Source of the DNA: Acheta domesticus
Lineage: Eukaryota > Arthropoda > Insecta > Orthoptera > Gryllidae
Reading direction: 5' to 3'
Length of the DNA: 64,000 nucleotides
Assembly: GCA_031308135.1 (NCBI GenBank)
Contig: JAHLJT010008756.1
Coordinates: forward strand, 100,404,510-100,468,509
This document shows, piece after piece, positions 1 to 11,652 of the stretch; the first letter of the stretch is position 1; each line of letters begins with the position of its first letter. The translations under genes were made by a program, and so were the position numbers. Below the pieces are notes generated by a model. That model saw only the letters and a program-made list of their open reading frames with translations. It was not told where the DNA came from and made no database searches.

Positions 1-1040
1 TCTGAAGTATTTTAGAAGTGAATGTTGCAAATGAGACACATTCTGAATCTTCCTTGAAAATCATTATTTTCTCATTGCATGCACTAACATAAACAAAACG
101 ATAAAACAAAAAATAACCACAAAAAAGTACATACCTAATTTTTGAACTCGAGATCTACTCGCGTTCGCTATCACTATCTACCTTAAGTTTTCTGAATAGG
201 AGAAAAAACTGCACGGAATTTCACGAATCCTGTCTATGACACAATGAAACGTTTCACTACTGTTCCCTGCCACAAATAACTCACCCACTACTACAAATGA
301 ACTGGATGAGCTCGCCATGTCGCACACGCACACACACGCAAGTTTTATTATTTCGCTTCGAATTCACGATTCTCTTTAACATATCACCAACTAGGCAAAG
401 TAGTATATTTAACGCACATTTAGTAGTAAACAGCATTTACGGGAGAATGCAGGACACACATGACGAACGAAATAACAGTTCACGGATTGTCATACCATTT
501 CCCTACATGATGGGAGTGATCTTGTTTTGTCAGGCCTGCTAACACACATCGAGTTACTCAGTTGTACTGAATCAGGTTGAAATGTGCTTAAGCATAGTTG
601 GCAGACTTGCTTGACTTGTGAAGAAAGACAGTCGTGCCGTCAGCCCTCAGCTCCCGGGTCACAATAGTGGCATGTGACTTCTGTGATTCCCAGGCATGCT
701 GCCGAATTATGAGGGAGAAGGGCATCAGAGGAGGAGGTAGGGAAGGTTATTGGGAGGGGATACACGAACGCCAATGAGAAGCCTTTGATGTGAGAAGCTA
801 TGTCACATCTCCGGCAGCCGAAACCACGCAGCTTGCACACAGCGCATGGCCGTGAGTTCAATGACCTCGCCAACGAAGTGAAGTCGTTCAAGGGATGTTT
901 CACGGCCTGTCACATCCGGCGAAGGGACTAACACCTATTGGACAGCGCACGTAAATGGCGGGAGGGAATAGAGAAACAGAGGGAGATACTTAGCAGAAGA
1001 AAATAAAATACTATACTGAAAATATTTTTAAGTGATGGAA
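1..1040. other. Intergenic stretch, nothing recognised
   Basis: No ORF here resembles a known family and I see no splice-consistent exon. The longest open frames are under 90 codons and have no recognisable domain. Composition is mixed, with a moderately GC-rich patch at about 640-960. Confidence 0.5.
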
Positions 1041-1089
1041 AACTAGGGGATGTAACACATCACTCGCATACATTGAGCCTACGCCACTG
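1041..1089. repeat. Right end of a hAT-type MITE, truncated
   Basis: The end GCCTACGCCACTG and the preceding ATGTAACACATCA match the right end of the complete 61191-61712 element, so this is the same family. The left end is missing. The next 8 bases, GCAACTGG, belong to the FamA repeat and could be one copy of an 8-bp target duplication. I infer insertion into an older FamA copy. Confidence 0.65.
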
Positions 1090-1332
1090 GCAACTGGTTT
1101 TATCCACTTTTTCGTTATCATGGCAAGGCAACGAATTTTGTTCTGCCGAAAATTCGCCATTTTTTCGCGCAGCATTACATAACTTTCCCTATACTACGTA
1201 AAATGTACTTTGGGCGGCGGTAGATGGCAGCTGGCAAGAATATGTGGCAAGTCCGAATAGCTAGCCCAGACCCAAGAAAACAGAAAACTAATACGGGAAA
1301 GTCTGTATCATTATGTAACACCACTAGTTTTA
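1090..1332 (-). repeat. FamA repeat, short composite copy
   Basis: Contains the FamA signature CATTACATAACTTTCCC followed by the reverse complement of the opposite FamA end (TACGGGAAAGTCTGTA, then CACCACTAG). Read on the minus strand it is about 95 bp of one FamA tip, then the hairpin motif, then the 'b' subfamily flank shared with 8.1 and 51.8 kb. The internal ~300-bp units are absent, so this is a deleted or recombinant derivative. Confidence 0.7.
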
Positions 1333-1601
1333 ATTTAATTTGTCAAAATTTTATTATCACTGAATAAAAATAATATTTTCAGCAAATGTTGAATACATAA
1401 ATATGAGCGTCACGTAACACTATACTATGAATACATGTATTCATAGTTTCATGAAACCAACACCGCCTAGAAACCTCTACATTATAGTTATTTTATATAA
1501 TTTCAATAGTATGTAATGCAGCGTAAAAACGCTGCTTCATATCTCGTCCCCAGACTTTCCATGTGACAACTCAACAACCTGGCACTCACAGGGCACTCTC
1601 T

Positions 1602-2422
1602 AAGGCCCGCAACAGACTACACCGAGGAATGCGTTGCGAGAAATGTGCGACGAGAAATGTGGAAATAGGCCGGCAAGGCTGCGTCCACACACTACAAAGA
1701 GGTTATTCGATGTCTCGAAATGCCTTTATGTGCCACAAGCCAAGAGTGATGGCAGCAGTTTTAGCTATGAGATCATCTGAGAGTCCCATTTCTTGTTTTA
1801 TTAAATGCTCTTATGTAATTTTTACTCGCCCAAATGTCGTACGAAGGAGTAGAAATGTGTCCGAGAAAACTCGCTCGCCGACCGACTCGAGCGAGGAACT
1901 CTTTCGCCTCCGCAGAGGCGAACGAGGAAACTTTTTCAAGAGTGTGGGGGTCCATAAGAGTCCCTTGTCCCTTGTTGCCTAAGGCCTGAGGCCCGCAACA
2001 GACTACGCCGAGGAATGTGTTTCCAGAAATGTGCGACGAGAAGTGTGGAAAATCGAAACAAGGGACTCTTATGGACCCCCACACTCTTGAAAAAGTTTCC
2101 TCGTTCGCCTCTGCGGAGGCGAAAGAGTTCCTCGCTCGAGTCGGTCGGCGAGCGAGTTTTCTCGGACACATTTCTACTCCTTCGTACGACATTTGGGCGA
2201 GTAAAAATTACATAAGAGCATTTAATAAAACAAGAAATGGGACTCTCAGATGATCTCATAGCTAAAACTGATGCCATCACTCTCAGCTTGTGGCACATAA
2301 AAGCATTTCGAGACATCGAATAACCTCTTTGTAGTGTGTGGACGCAGCCTCACCGGCTTATTTCCACATTTCTCGTCGCACATTTCTCGCAACGCATTCC
2401 TCGGTGTAGTCTATTGCGGGCC
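1602..2422. mobile_element. Large foldback (inverted-repeat) element
   Basis: Two arms of about 365 bp, 1602-1969 and 2058-2422, are nearly perfect inverted copies around an 88-bp loop. Shared landmarks include TTTCGCCTCCGCAGAGGCGA and its complement, and the tips AAGGCCCGCAAC and GCGGGCC. About 60 bp of the outer tip is repeated inside the loop at 1990-2049 in left-arm orientation. Mirror-image ORFs on both strands follow from the symmetry and are not genes. This looks like a non-autonomous foldback DNA transposon. I could not fix its target duplication. Confidence 0.85.
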
Positions 2423-2728
2423 GCTTGCACTATGATACTCGGACAACTCACGGACGACGACCCTTTAATTCAAGAGATCTTCTTAAAGCATGGTGTAAGG
2501 GATATTTCTTCCACCGTGACCACAGTTCACTTACACCGTAAAAGAAATTCTCTTGAACGAGTGTTCTGATTGACCGAGAATCGTTCATTTACTCGAAATT
2601 GCACCGAGAAAAGATTTCACACACCGCGCGTTGTTGTAGTTTGTATTTAGAGGTTAAAGAACTGAGCGTTGTTGATGTGTAAAGTAAACTAAGTGACTAG
2701 ATCGTTTAAAAATATTGGTAATTGTAAG
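2423..2728 (+). promoter_or_regulatory. Upstream region and probable 5' UTR of ATPAF2
   Basis: About 300 bp between the foldback element and the ATPAF2 start codon. I see no convincing TATA box at a usual distance. Promoter activity is inferred only from position. The foldback ends just over 300 bp before the ATG, so it lies close to or within the promoter. Confidence 0.35.
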
Positions 2729-5700
2729 ATGGCGCTCGGTAATAGTGTATTATCTACTGTGTGTTACAGTCAAAAACTTATAAATCGAGGGATTGATACT
2801 CTAGCAGTACAATTAAGGTGTCATCGTTTCTACGCTACCGGTGTGTAAAATAATGCGGCAGGACTGCCCTTTTTGAGTTTTTTACAAAGTAACTGGCGAG
2901 AATATAAACACACGCCCCTTATAAATGGCTTGGAAATAATTACGTTCCAAATTTTTGTGGAAGCAAGTCTGACAGCTCTAACTATATGCATGTGACCTTT
3001 TGTATTAAAAACTGTGAAGAAACAATGTTTTGCTGTAAAGTTACACTGCTGTAAATGAATTTGGGCATTTGACTTCATTGTTTTTATGGGAAATAATTAT
3101 GTATGCAGGAGTTAATTTTGCTTTTGTTCTTTAGCACCCAAAAGATTTTATCGTAAGACTGGTGTGATCCACAGTAATGGGAATTATGAAATTACTTTGG
3201 ATCAGAGGAAGTTGAAGACACCACAAGGAAACCCTTTCATTGTTCACAATGAACCTCTTGCATTGGCTGTTGCAGCAGAATGGGATGCTCAGAAAGAGAA
3301 AATCCAACGAAACACTATGCACCTGGTAAAATATGATTGAGTATCAAGATGATAAAAATAATAAAGCCAAATACATTCTAATTCTTTTATTTTCAGACTG
3401 CTCTTTGCAGCACAGTCATAGACAATCCCACAAAACAATCTAAGTTTGATCTGGTGCGGTCGCTCATGAATTACCTGGAAACAGACACTGTTCTCTTCCA
3501 TTCTGAAGTAAGGTATTTTGTTTTCCAAGTTTAAAAAATAATTAGAATAACATTATTTCTGTAATATAAATAGTTAATCTGACGCCTTTTTAGCAGCCCA
3601 TTTCAAATTTCAGAAATTTGGAAAATATTTAAAAATGTTATTTTTACTGTTCAATTATAACTTCATGCTCAAATTAGTGATTTTAAAATCCTTGTATTCT
3701 CAGTTCGTGAATTGTACTATAATGTATTGTTTTTGTGCTTTCTTATATTCTCATATAATTGATGGAACAATATTTATAGGAGGAAGATGAACTGTATGAT
3801 CTTCAGAAAAAAGAATGGAGTCCCATAATTGATTGGTTTTGTCAACGATATGAAGTTTCTGTCAGACCATCACGAGTCATTGAAGGACCAGTAGTTTCTG
3901 AAGAAATTAAGGCCACTATTTCACGGCATCTTTTGTCATACAATATATGGGCAATTCACGGTATTTATGAAATGCATGAGAAACTAATTTCAACTTAAAA
4001 TCTGTGTTGAATGTATTGAGGACAGACATACTACTTTACATCACAAAAATTAAATTGGTTTTGCTGCAAGAATTAATTCCGATGTCTACGACGTTATCTT
4101 AGAATTAATTCCATCAATTGCACCTGTTGATGAAACAATGAAGATGGAAGCAAATGTACTTTTGCTGTAGACAATGCAACATTCATTTTCAATTAGTAAA
4201 TTTCTTCCAGTTGATATTACAATTAATGTTTTTAGGTAATATCAGAAGATTAAAATTAATAATATTCAAGCATTTATGTATAATCATGATTCAATCTGGA
4301 CTCAAAAATATCAGCTTAAATGGCTCAGGGCATCAATTGATATCACTGTAGTGCCTCTGACTGGGAGGTCCTAGGGTTCAAATCCTAATGATGGCAGGAT
4401 TTTCAACATTAGACAGGTAGCTTGTTCGAATTCAGTTGCTGTACAGAGAATTCTAGCAGTCGGCTGTTCTGATTGGTAGTTTTCCTTGATTTCTCAGATC
4501 AACACCAGCCGAATGCTGGAGTGGTACCCTAACAAATTGACCATGGCACGCACATTATCTTTCTTTCCTCTTTGTTCTATCCTCACCCCTTACTTATACA
4601 CATTAACACTCATACTTACTACACTACCCAAGATAATACAATGAAATTTCACTAATTACTTAAGAATGGGATTATTGTCTAGTTTTTCATGTAGCAAATT
4701 CAAGCATAACCAAAATGAATTGCTACCAATGCATATAATCTGAAAATGCGCATTCAGTATGTATTGCCACAAATACATGTAAGTCATTAGTAGGGAACGG
4801 AGTTTATGGTAATAAAGAAACCACAATATGAACATACATATGTACTTACTTTTTCAAAATATTCAAGAAAAAATAGGAAATATGTAAAACAAAATTTCAT
4901 TAAAGAGTTTAAAGTTCTATACATTTTCCGAGGACATAACATTGCTGATCAGATCTTAACATGGATTTTGAGTGGCTGAAAGAAATTCTCCTGTACAGAA
5001 GTAATTGTCTTCACCTTACAACCAGTGATGGATACTGGTGGTGGAAATGGGGTAACACCCCCCCCCCGGCCAAAAAAAAAAAAAAAAAAAAAACCACCAA
5101 CATGATAACTAGACATCGGATGTTTAGGAAAATCACTATTTTATTCTAGATGAAAATATGGAAAGACAATTACTATGTATATAAATTATGAAAAATTTAA
5201 CATTCTGGCGAATTTTTATTTTGCCCTTTTTGATTTTATGATGTAAATGCCTTTTTAGACATTTTTCCTTTTTAAGTGATTTTTTTTTTCTTTAAAATTT
5301 AAGGATATTTTAGTGCCTTTTTATGCACCTAAAATGTAAGTTTTTAGTGCCTTAACATACGTTGTCTAGTGAAAACACGTAATTGTGTGTAAAAATAGTT
5401 GTTCGTTTTCAATCCAGTTATGAATGGACTCAATGAAAAATTCACAAAAGTACTTGATTGAAATTACTTCTGCCTCACAAACATCCACTCATCCTTGATT
5501 CTGAGTACATGGTTTCCAAGAAGAGGAGGAGGGGGAGTTTGGCAATTCATAGCGAAGGTTCGATGGTCATAGAAGCACGGAAGCATTACATTTCTTTGTA
5601 AGAAATATATTCCAGTAAAAAGTACTGCAAACTCACAAATGAAATGTTCTGTTTCTACATATTAATATAATAAAATATAACAAAATATTTAAAAATATTT

Positions 5701-7195
5701 TATTGGGGCAAAAATATGTAAATAGATGTAAAATAAAAGTAGCTCTAATTCATTCAGGATGCCTTGTAAACATAAAAAAAATATTATTGAATACAAGTAT
5801 CTTAATTCTGCGAAAGTAGGTATTTACATGAAAATATGTTCCCTAGTCATAAGGTCGCCCTGGTGGCTTGGCTCAATGGTTAGCGTGCTCGCTTTCCATG
5901 ATGCACCCTTGTGTTCAAGTCCTGGGCAAAAGGGCAAAAGTATAGTGTGCGTTTTCCTTGCAATGCCCCAGTATATGTTGTTGTGTGGCGATGAGAAAAC
6001 TCGCTTCTTAGGTTGAATAGACCAGATTACGGCATGGGGATGTCTTCATGCTAACCAAACCCTCTAACCCATGAGGCAGCGAGATCAGGACGTCGCTGGT
6101 AGGCCCGAGCTCACATGCAGGCTGTTGCGCCAAGTACATATATACAGTCATAAGGTTATGGCATTAGTTTACATCAATGTAATTAAAGTTTGTTATTACT
6201 TAATTTATTAAAGTTTGCAACATTATAATATAACTTATTTATATTTGATGCTATTGTATTATAGTTGTATTGTGTTGTGAATTCTTTAACTTTGATATAT
6301 TCATATTTTTTCAGTTGACATATTGTAAATATTGTGCATATTCAGTTTGTACGAGTTGGTAGCATTTCACCTCAACAGCAATTGAAATGCCACTTTGTCT
6401 GGACACATCTGTGTGGCAATGACTTAAAAGATATTGAAAATAAAGAATAAACATTGACATTGTGTACATGCAAGCTTTCAAATACAGTTTTATTGCAATC
6501 TAAAAAATATATTGGAAAGGCCAAACCAATTCCTTCAATCCCTCTAAACACATATTTTCCTCCCACCTCCCTTCCATAAAATCTTTAAAAATTGAAGGCA
6601 AGGTGAACCTATTGTAATTTGTTCTCATTTTATGCAGTATGTGTAGTATAAGACCTTTTAGCCCATTTCCTTCAATTCTGGATAAATGACAATAACGCCA
6701 TTTGTGTATATAACAGAAACTGCAACACGGGTAAACAATAACTAGCACATTTCATTAACAATGCATGAGACATGAGATTCATTTAATGTATTGGATCTAG
6801 TATTAGTATATATGTTCTAACGTTGCCAATTGGAATATCAGTTCAGTCAGATTATTAAAATACAGTTGTATATTATTTCAGGTTTCGCATTTGGAATAGA
6901 TGCAATCAAGTCCCTTATTCTCACCTTGTGCTGTGCAGATCGGCACATTAATATTAAAACTGCTGTTCTCTTGTCAAGATTAGAGGAGGAATATCAGGTG
7001 AGATATTTATGCACAATTTGATTCATTTGCCGTACTTGTTTTTTACACTACACTTTTTGTTTGCAGACTGGTCGATGGGGTAGAGTAGAGTGGGCCCATG
7101 ACATTAGCCAAATGGAAACTCAGGCAAGATTGGCTGCAGCAATCCTCTTTATTCACCTTAACTCATCCTCATATGTTGTTCAAGCAAAGCAGTAA
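2729..7195 (+). CDS. ATPAF2: ATP synthase mitochondrial F1 complex assembly factor 2 (ATP12 family), complete
   Basis: Mitochondrial matrix chaperone that binds the F1 alpha subunit during assembly of the ATP synthase catalytic head. Six exons join in phase: 2729-2840, 3135-3325, 3397-3507, 3780-3960, 6882-6997, 7067-7195, giving 279 aa, the usual family length (human about 289). All introns are GT-AG. Residues 1-37 (start MALGNSVLST) are basic and acid-free apart from one Asp, as in a mitochondrial presequence. The mature protein opens with APKRFYRKTGV; conserved blocks follow: EWDAQKEKIQ and TMHLTALC around residues 86-106, DNPTKQ, EWSPIIDWF, SYNIWAIHGFAFG, VLLSRLEEEYQ and WGRVEWAHD. No disabling change is seen. 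Intron 4 (2.9 kb) holds two SINEs. A poly(A) signal follows 60 bp after the stop. Family assignment is firm; exon edges are my reading of splice sites. Confidence 0.95.
4316..4640 (+). repeat. tRNA-related SINE, family A copy 1 (in ATPAF2 intron 4)
   Basis: Begins near GGCTCAGGGCATCAA and contains a Pol III B-box-like GGTTCAAATCC at about 4376-4386. The body (ATTCTAGC, CTCACCCCTTA, TACACTACC) matches a second, inverted copy at 34130-34418. The two copies share order and spacing over about 300 bp. A tRNA origin is inferred from the box motif; there is no foldable tRNA gene here. Confidence 0.75.
5044..5094. repeat. Low-complexity poly-C / poly-A run
   Basis: A C tract (10 C, then GGCC) runs directly into about 20 A. 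It may be the decayed tail of a retroposon, but no body is recognisable beside it. Such runs are also prone to assembly error. Confidence 0.8.
5855..6135 (+). repeat. tRNA-derived SINE, family B (in ATPAF2 intron 4)
   Basis: A-box TGGCTCAATGG at 5869-5879 and B-box GTTCAAGTCC at 5913-5922 lie 34 bp apart, the spacing of a tRNA-type Pol III promoter. The region between does not keep a tRNA cloverleaf and a non-tRNA body of about 200 bp follows. Read as a SINE, not a functional tRNA. No second copy was found in the window. Confidence 0.7.
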
Positions 7196-7254
7196 TGAAA
7201 GATGTAGATCAAGAGAGATTAATTATTATTTTAATTGTTAACTTCAATTATGTA

Positions 7255-7260
7255 AATAAA
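7255..7260 (+). terminator. Poly(A) signal AATAAA of ATPAF2
   Basis: Canonical hexamer 60 bp after the ATPAF2 stop codon, in the expected place for a short 3' UTR. Nothing else nearby competes with it. Confidence 0.7.
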
Positions 7261-8087
7261 AGTAATTTTTGTTTATTTTATGGTATTTCATCCCTGCAAA
7301 GATTAAATCCTATTTCTCAACATCCAACTTCTTTTTATGGCTCAGCAGTACTTAGTTTTGCCCTTGGCTTATCTCTGAAACTAATCGCACATTTTTTCTA
7401 GACAAGATGGGGTTAGGCAATTTCAGAGGGTGGGGGCATCACTCAACTCCAAGGATGTGGAATGGGAACAGGATTTGAAGGAAGGGAGGATCAGGTGTGG
7501 TCTGTGGCCCATATTATTCTAGAGTTCTTTTCCAACATTTGCCTGAAAGTGATCACAGAAGTCTGCCTAAGAATTTGATTCCAGCAGGCACCACAACTCA
7601 CTGATGCTAACAGCATCGGCCATATTTTCAGCCCCTGATTATGGTTTCTGTACTTCCCAACTTCCCAATCACCAATATGCTTGAGTGCTAGGGTATTGCA
7701 TTGACACGTGTGTGAGTAAACTCCACTAGGATATCACCTCATTGTAAATACTAAAATGGAAAACTGAGTTTAGAGGCTTCTTGTATTCAGATTGGCAATT
7801 GTAGATAAAATGTATTACAAATATTTTTGTGATCCTCATTAATGGCCCTCAATAATTTACATGAATTGCTTGTTTTATTATAAATTAAAGTTCTGAATTT
7901 TGGACTTTGGACCAGCTACTTGTCCGTCATTTACCTGGCCTGCCGCTTCTTCGTGTACTAGCCTTATTTGACAAACTGAAGACTGGCCCTTTGAGGCGAC
8001 CACCGTCTATTATTAGGTTATACTGTGGAGGTGACCCTTGGTGCTATGGCTTTCAGGCTCAGTTTCGTCATTTGTTCTTATGATTTT
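7261..8087. other. Intergenic, unassigned
   Basis: The part at 7420-7740 is less AT-rich than its surroundings and could be a retroposon, but I find no ORF, no paired ends and no second copy in the window. Confidence 0.4.
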
Positions 8088-8290
8088 TACTTCCTTGTAT
8101 ATACGGAGTAGTATAGGGAAAGTTATGTAATGCTGCGCGAAAAAACAGCGGATTTCGGCAGAAAAACATTTTTTTCCTAAATTTAGCAACAGGTTTTATC
8201 CACTTTTTCCTCACCAAACTCCAGCTATATATAAGAGTTTTTCTGGCGAAAATAAGCCGTTTTCCGGCGCACGATTACTCTTGTTTGTTT
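8088..8290 (+). repeat. FamA repeat, terminal fragment ('b' subfamily)
   Basis: Starts with ACTTCCTTGTATAT, then GTATAGGGAAAGTTATGTAA and TGCTGCGCG, the FamA hairpin end, followed by the flank (CAACAGGTTTTATCCACTTT) shared with the copies at 1.1 and 51.8 kb. It stops before any ~300-bp unit. Confidence 0.7.
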
Positions 8291-8624
8291 GATTAGGTTT
8301 AGAGGGCGCTACAACTGCTAAGGTCATTGGCGCCCGTGTCAAAGTATTTCTAAAAACAATTAATTAAAGTTCTAATAATAGTGTTGCTGGTACAACTTAC
8401 CAGCTAATTTAAAAGTACACATTTACCCTACGAAATAGGTTCCATTACACATAAAAGATTTAAACAGATAAGACAAATTCGAAAACGTAAATATGAGGCC
8501 AGAAAATTATAAAACATTATTGTCCTTATGTCAGATAAAATTATATATTCCGCTTTCTCTCAAAAAACAAAAAAGCTTTGAGAGCGCGGACCTCTCGTAG
8601 AGAGTTGCCCAGACCATGTCTTCG

Positions 8625-8800
8625 TCAGCTGCCATCAAATTTCAAACACTGCAGGAGGACGTGTTCCACAGCAACATTCGCCCTGCATGTATCACAGGTA
8701 GGAGGAGAGTCACCTCGCATGAGGAAACTGGTTAGAGAAGGGAGAGGATAGCAAAATGGCGGGTGGTGATTCAGAGGACTGATTAATCGGGCCTTCTCTT
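8625..8800 (-). pseudogene. C-terminal fragment of an I/Jockey-group retrotransposon polyprotein
   Basis: The minus frame ends with RGDSPPTCDTCRANVAVEHV followed by LLQC. This Cys-x2-Cys...His...Cys pattern is typical of the tail after the RNase H region of I/R1/Jockey-group elements. Nothing of the reverse transcriptase lies upstream. Only about 60 codons are recognisable, so the exact clade is open. Confidence 0.6.
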
Positions 8801-8929
8801 TCCAACGTACAATGACGCCGCGCCGGGCCGTGCTGCCCGGGGGGAGAGGGATTGCGCTGGTAGAACGGATCTGTGGATGTGAGGAATCTGAGTTTGACTT
8901 ACGGTTGAATTGATATTGCACATGCTTTA

Positions 8930-10125
8930 TTTCAAATTAAGCTTAACACTAAATGAAATGAATGAGATGCTAATAATGAAACAAAGTGATGTGATAATGA
9001 ACACGATTTACAATTGGTGCTACATTTATTAATTGCACTGACATAAATTGTCCCAGTGTTCCTGGCTAAGCACATTTACTTTGAACTCGGTCTGGCAGGG
9101 TGGTACCTGGTTCACGGCGGCAGGCGTTGTCTCCCCGGGATGATGCAGGAATGCAGGACCCGCACAATTTCCCACTACAGGGCTCGGAAGTAGCCCCACA
9201 GCTGGTCAGAGAACTGGCCCAAACGCTGTTGGTAGAACCATGGCAGCAGGAGTCACACACGGTCGGGCGTTGTTCACGCCGAAGTGAAATTGCACATGTA
9301 TTACGGATGATGGTGTAAATAGTGCCGAGGGCAGCTTGGTGATACATGCGCGAAACGCAATGACTCACTATCACGCGCTGAGAGAGCACAAACGCGGGTC
9401 TAGGCTGGCGGAGTTGCTTCTAGTGAATACCTCGCGGAAAATATGCCGTTGAGGCTGTTTCGGAGACAAGGGGGGAAGGGCCTTTTGGAGGGGGTTGCAG
9501 GCCCTTCGGTGAACTTGCGGGTGTCCCCCGGGGGTGGGGGAGGCCGGCGGTGAGGGTGGCGAGCGCGCGGCGGGCGGCGGGAGGCGACCGCGCGGGGAGC
9601 TGCGGGTGGCAGGCCTCTGAAGAAGGAAAAGAGACGCCGGCGAGGGCTTTGTGGTGTGTACGGAACATAGGCTCCCGGGCTCGAAGCCGAAGGCGAGAAT
9701 GAGAAGTGGGGGTGAATTAATTGATTCGTACACGACGCGAACGCCCGAGTTAGATTTCTGATGGGAGTGGGCATAGCGGAACGACTGAGAAAGATGCGAA
9801 ATACCGTGACATATTCCATCGCGAAGATGGGATTTGAGTGGCCTTGAGGGGCAATGTTTAAAAAAATCGAGGTGTGGATGTACCACACTTGCACCCAGGG
9901 CGATGCGGAGACGAGCGAGGGCAATCCACGTGTCGGAACGCCGTTGTGGAGAGTTATTCCACGTGTGACTGCGGTCACGGGGTGTTACGCTGTGTGCGGG
10001 CACTCCTTGAGGAGTGGCGACGGCCACAACTCAAACAGATCTTCAATCGGCTAAGGATCGCTTCTGCGATCAGGGGAACAGAGGTCTTCCAGAGCAGTGA
10101 GAACTGTGTACTTTGTGTAAATAAC
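8930..10125. other. GC-rich island between retrotransposon fragments
   Basis: At 9400-9680 the base composition turns strongly G-rich on + with many CpG, unlike the AT-rich surroundings. Overlapping long ORFs here are proline/arginine/serine-rich in several frames at once, the usual artefact of GC-rich DNA, and show no domain. It could be a CpG island or part of an old element. I cannot name it. Confidence 0.4.
9778..9870. repeat. Single arm of the palindromic TA-MITE family
   Basis: GCGGAACGACTGAGAAAG, then CCGTGACATATTCCA and GAAGATGGGATTTGAG, match the right arm of the complete palindromic copies at 12111-12367 and 33561-33816. The left arm is absent, so the element is broken. Confidence 0.75.
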
Positions 10126-11400
10126 TGAACTTTGAACTCAAATAACAAAACAATATCAATGTGGGATATAGTAAAAAATGCGACCAAACCAACTAGAAAC
10201 CTTGTAGAGAATGTTGTTTTAAAAGATAACCATAGAGATGTGAACGATCCGGCAACAGTGGCTAGTCTCTTTAACCACTGCTTTTCGAGAATTGCTGTTG
10301 ATCTCACTAAGGGTTTTCAGCCACAAAATTCAACATCTGACGTTTCCCTAAAAATCTTAAGACACAATGTTCGTTTCCGAAACCTCTTCCTATGAAATTC
10401 TCAAAATAATCGGTAAATTAAAAAATAAATATTCGGCCAGCTTAGATGAATTTCCGGATTGTTTGTTAAAGACGTGCGCGCCAGCCATTATACACCCGTT
10501 AACTCGCATATTTAATGCATCCTTATGCACCGGAATTTTTCCAGATATTTTAAAACAGCTAAGATTAAGCCGCTCTTCAAAAAAGGCAACAAAAATGAAA
10601 TTCAAAATTATTGGCCAATTTCTCTGTTGTCAGTTTTTTCAAAAATATTAGAGAGACTTTTTTATGTGCGAATGGAAACCTTTCTCAATGAACACGAGGC
10701 GTTTTCAAATTACCAACATGGATTCCGGAAATCAAAATCTACGGAAACAGCCATTTTTTCTTTTCTTAAAGATGTTGCCTCATCATTGGATCAAAACGAA
10801 GCAACTATTGGAATATTTTTAAATCTTTCAAAAGCTTTTGACGTCATTGATCATAACATTTTACTTTCAAAATTACCTTCATATGGAATCCGTGGTATTG
10901 CTCTAGATTGGCTATGTTCGTACCTTAAACAACGATCTCAGAGAGAAATACCTTACTGGAATGATGGAACTTTATGTACACACCTTTCCGGTTCCTTGCC
11001 AATTGCACGTGGAGTCCCGCAAGGATCGATTTTAGGCCCTATTCTCTTTCTATTATACGTAAATGACATGCCCTTAGCGATTCGACACGTGTTTCTTGTA
11101 AGTCTCTCTTTATTAATCTAGGAATTTTACCATTACCTTGTCTCCTGATTTACGAATCAGTAGTTTTTGTCAAAAATGACTTACTTCAGGGCGGGAATAT
11201 ATTTTCAGCAAACGCCGATGTCTATAAGTTTAACACAAGACGTAGTAATCATATTCACCAGGTGGCAGTATCAACAGCTTACTACAAAAAATTCACATAC
11301 AATTCATGTACATTACTCAACAACACTTTGCCAGAAGACATTAAACGATTAAATTCGATAGAAAAGTTTAAGTCCTAAGTAAAACCTTTTCTGCTGCATA
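10126..11400 (+). pseudogene. CR1/Jockey-like non-LTR retrotransposon reverse transcriptase, defective
   Basis: Copy of an ORF2 that would copy element RNA at a nicked target. A linker-like stretch (WDIVKN, FNHCFSRIA) comes first. RT blocks follow: IKPLFKKGNKNEIQNYWPIS, HGFRKSKSTETAI, FLNLSKAFDVIDHNILLSKL and ARGVPQGSILGPILFLLYVN. It then breaks: the YADD catalytic block and thumb are missing and the reading resumes about 60 bp later in the C-terminal part (ESVVFVKNDLL, TRRSNHIHQVAVSTAYYKK). Frame changes occur near 10395 and 10560. The same C-terminal part occurs at 46.6-47.4 kb. The catalytic core is absent, so this copy is dead. Confidence 0.85.
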
Positions 11401-11543
11401 ACAGTTTCTTTCTATACAATTCGAGACTATACCGAGCATCAAAAAGGAAAGTAGCATTAATTTTAACGATGATAGTTAATGTAATTAAATCATTTGGACT
11501 GTATAATTCTAAAGAAGATGTCACAAGTATTGTACCACAGTTT

Positions 11544-11652
11544 CTGGGTTGATGGCCCCCATCTCGATCAGGTTTTTCGTCGTCCCTGATCCTTGAGCAA
11601 ATGCTGAGATGGTCCCTTGTTTTGCTTCTGGACATAAATGTAACTTCATTAT
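11544..11652 (+). repeat. Conserved ~95-bp dispersed motif, copy 1 (retrotransposon 3' UTR)
   Basis: Contains CCATCTCGATCAG, TGAGCAAATGCTGAGATGG and GCTTCTGGACATAAATGTAA. The same block follows the related RT fragment at 47518-47630 at a similar distance, and occurs inverted without RT at 38314-38408. Its position suggests the 3' UTR of this non-LTR family. Confidence 0.75.

Noticed and set aside
1563..2316. Several 126-139 codon ORFs on both strands
   Set aside because: They are mirror images caused by the foldback arms and encode the same text twice; no domain.
5869..5922. tRNA gene
   Set aside because: A- and B-boxes are present but no cloverleaf can be formed; best read as a SINE promoter.
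3961..6881. An extra ATPAF2 exon in the long intron 4
   Set aside because: Exons 4 and 5 already join in phase through a conserved Gly codon, and the intron holds only SINEs and AT-rich DNA.
8290..8330. AAGGTCATTGGCGCCC compared with CTAGGTCATTAGCGACC at 50.0 kb as a repeat family
   Set aside because: Only about 16 bases match; too short to call without a genome search.
9371..10027. 218-codon and 192-codon minus ORFs
   Set aside because: Pro/Arg/Ser-rich in several overlapping frames of a GC-rich stretch; no motif and no splice support.
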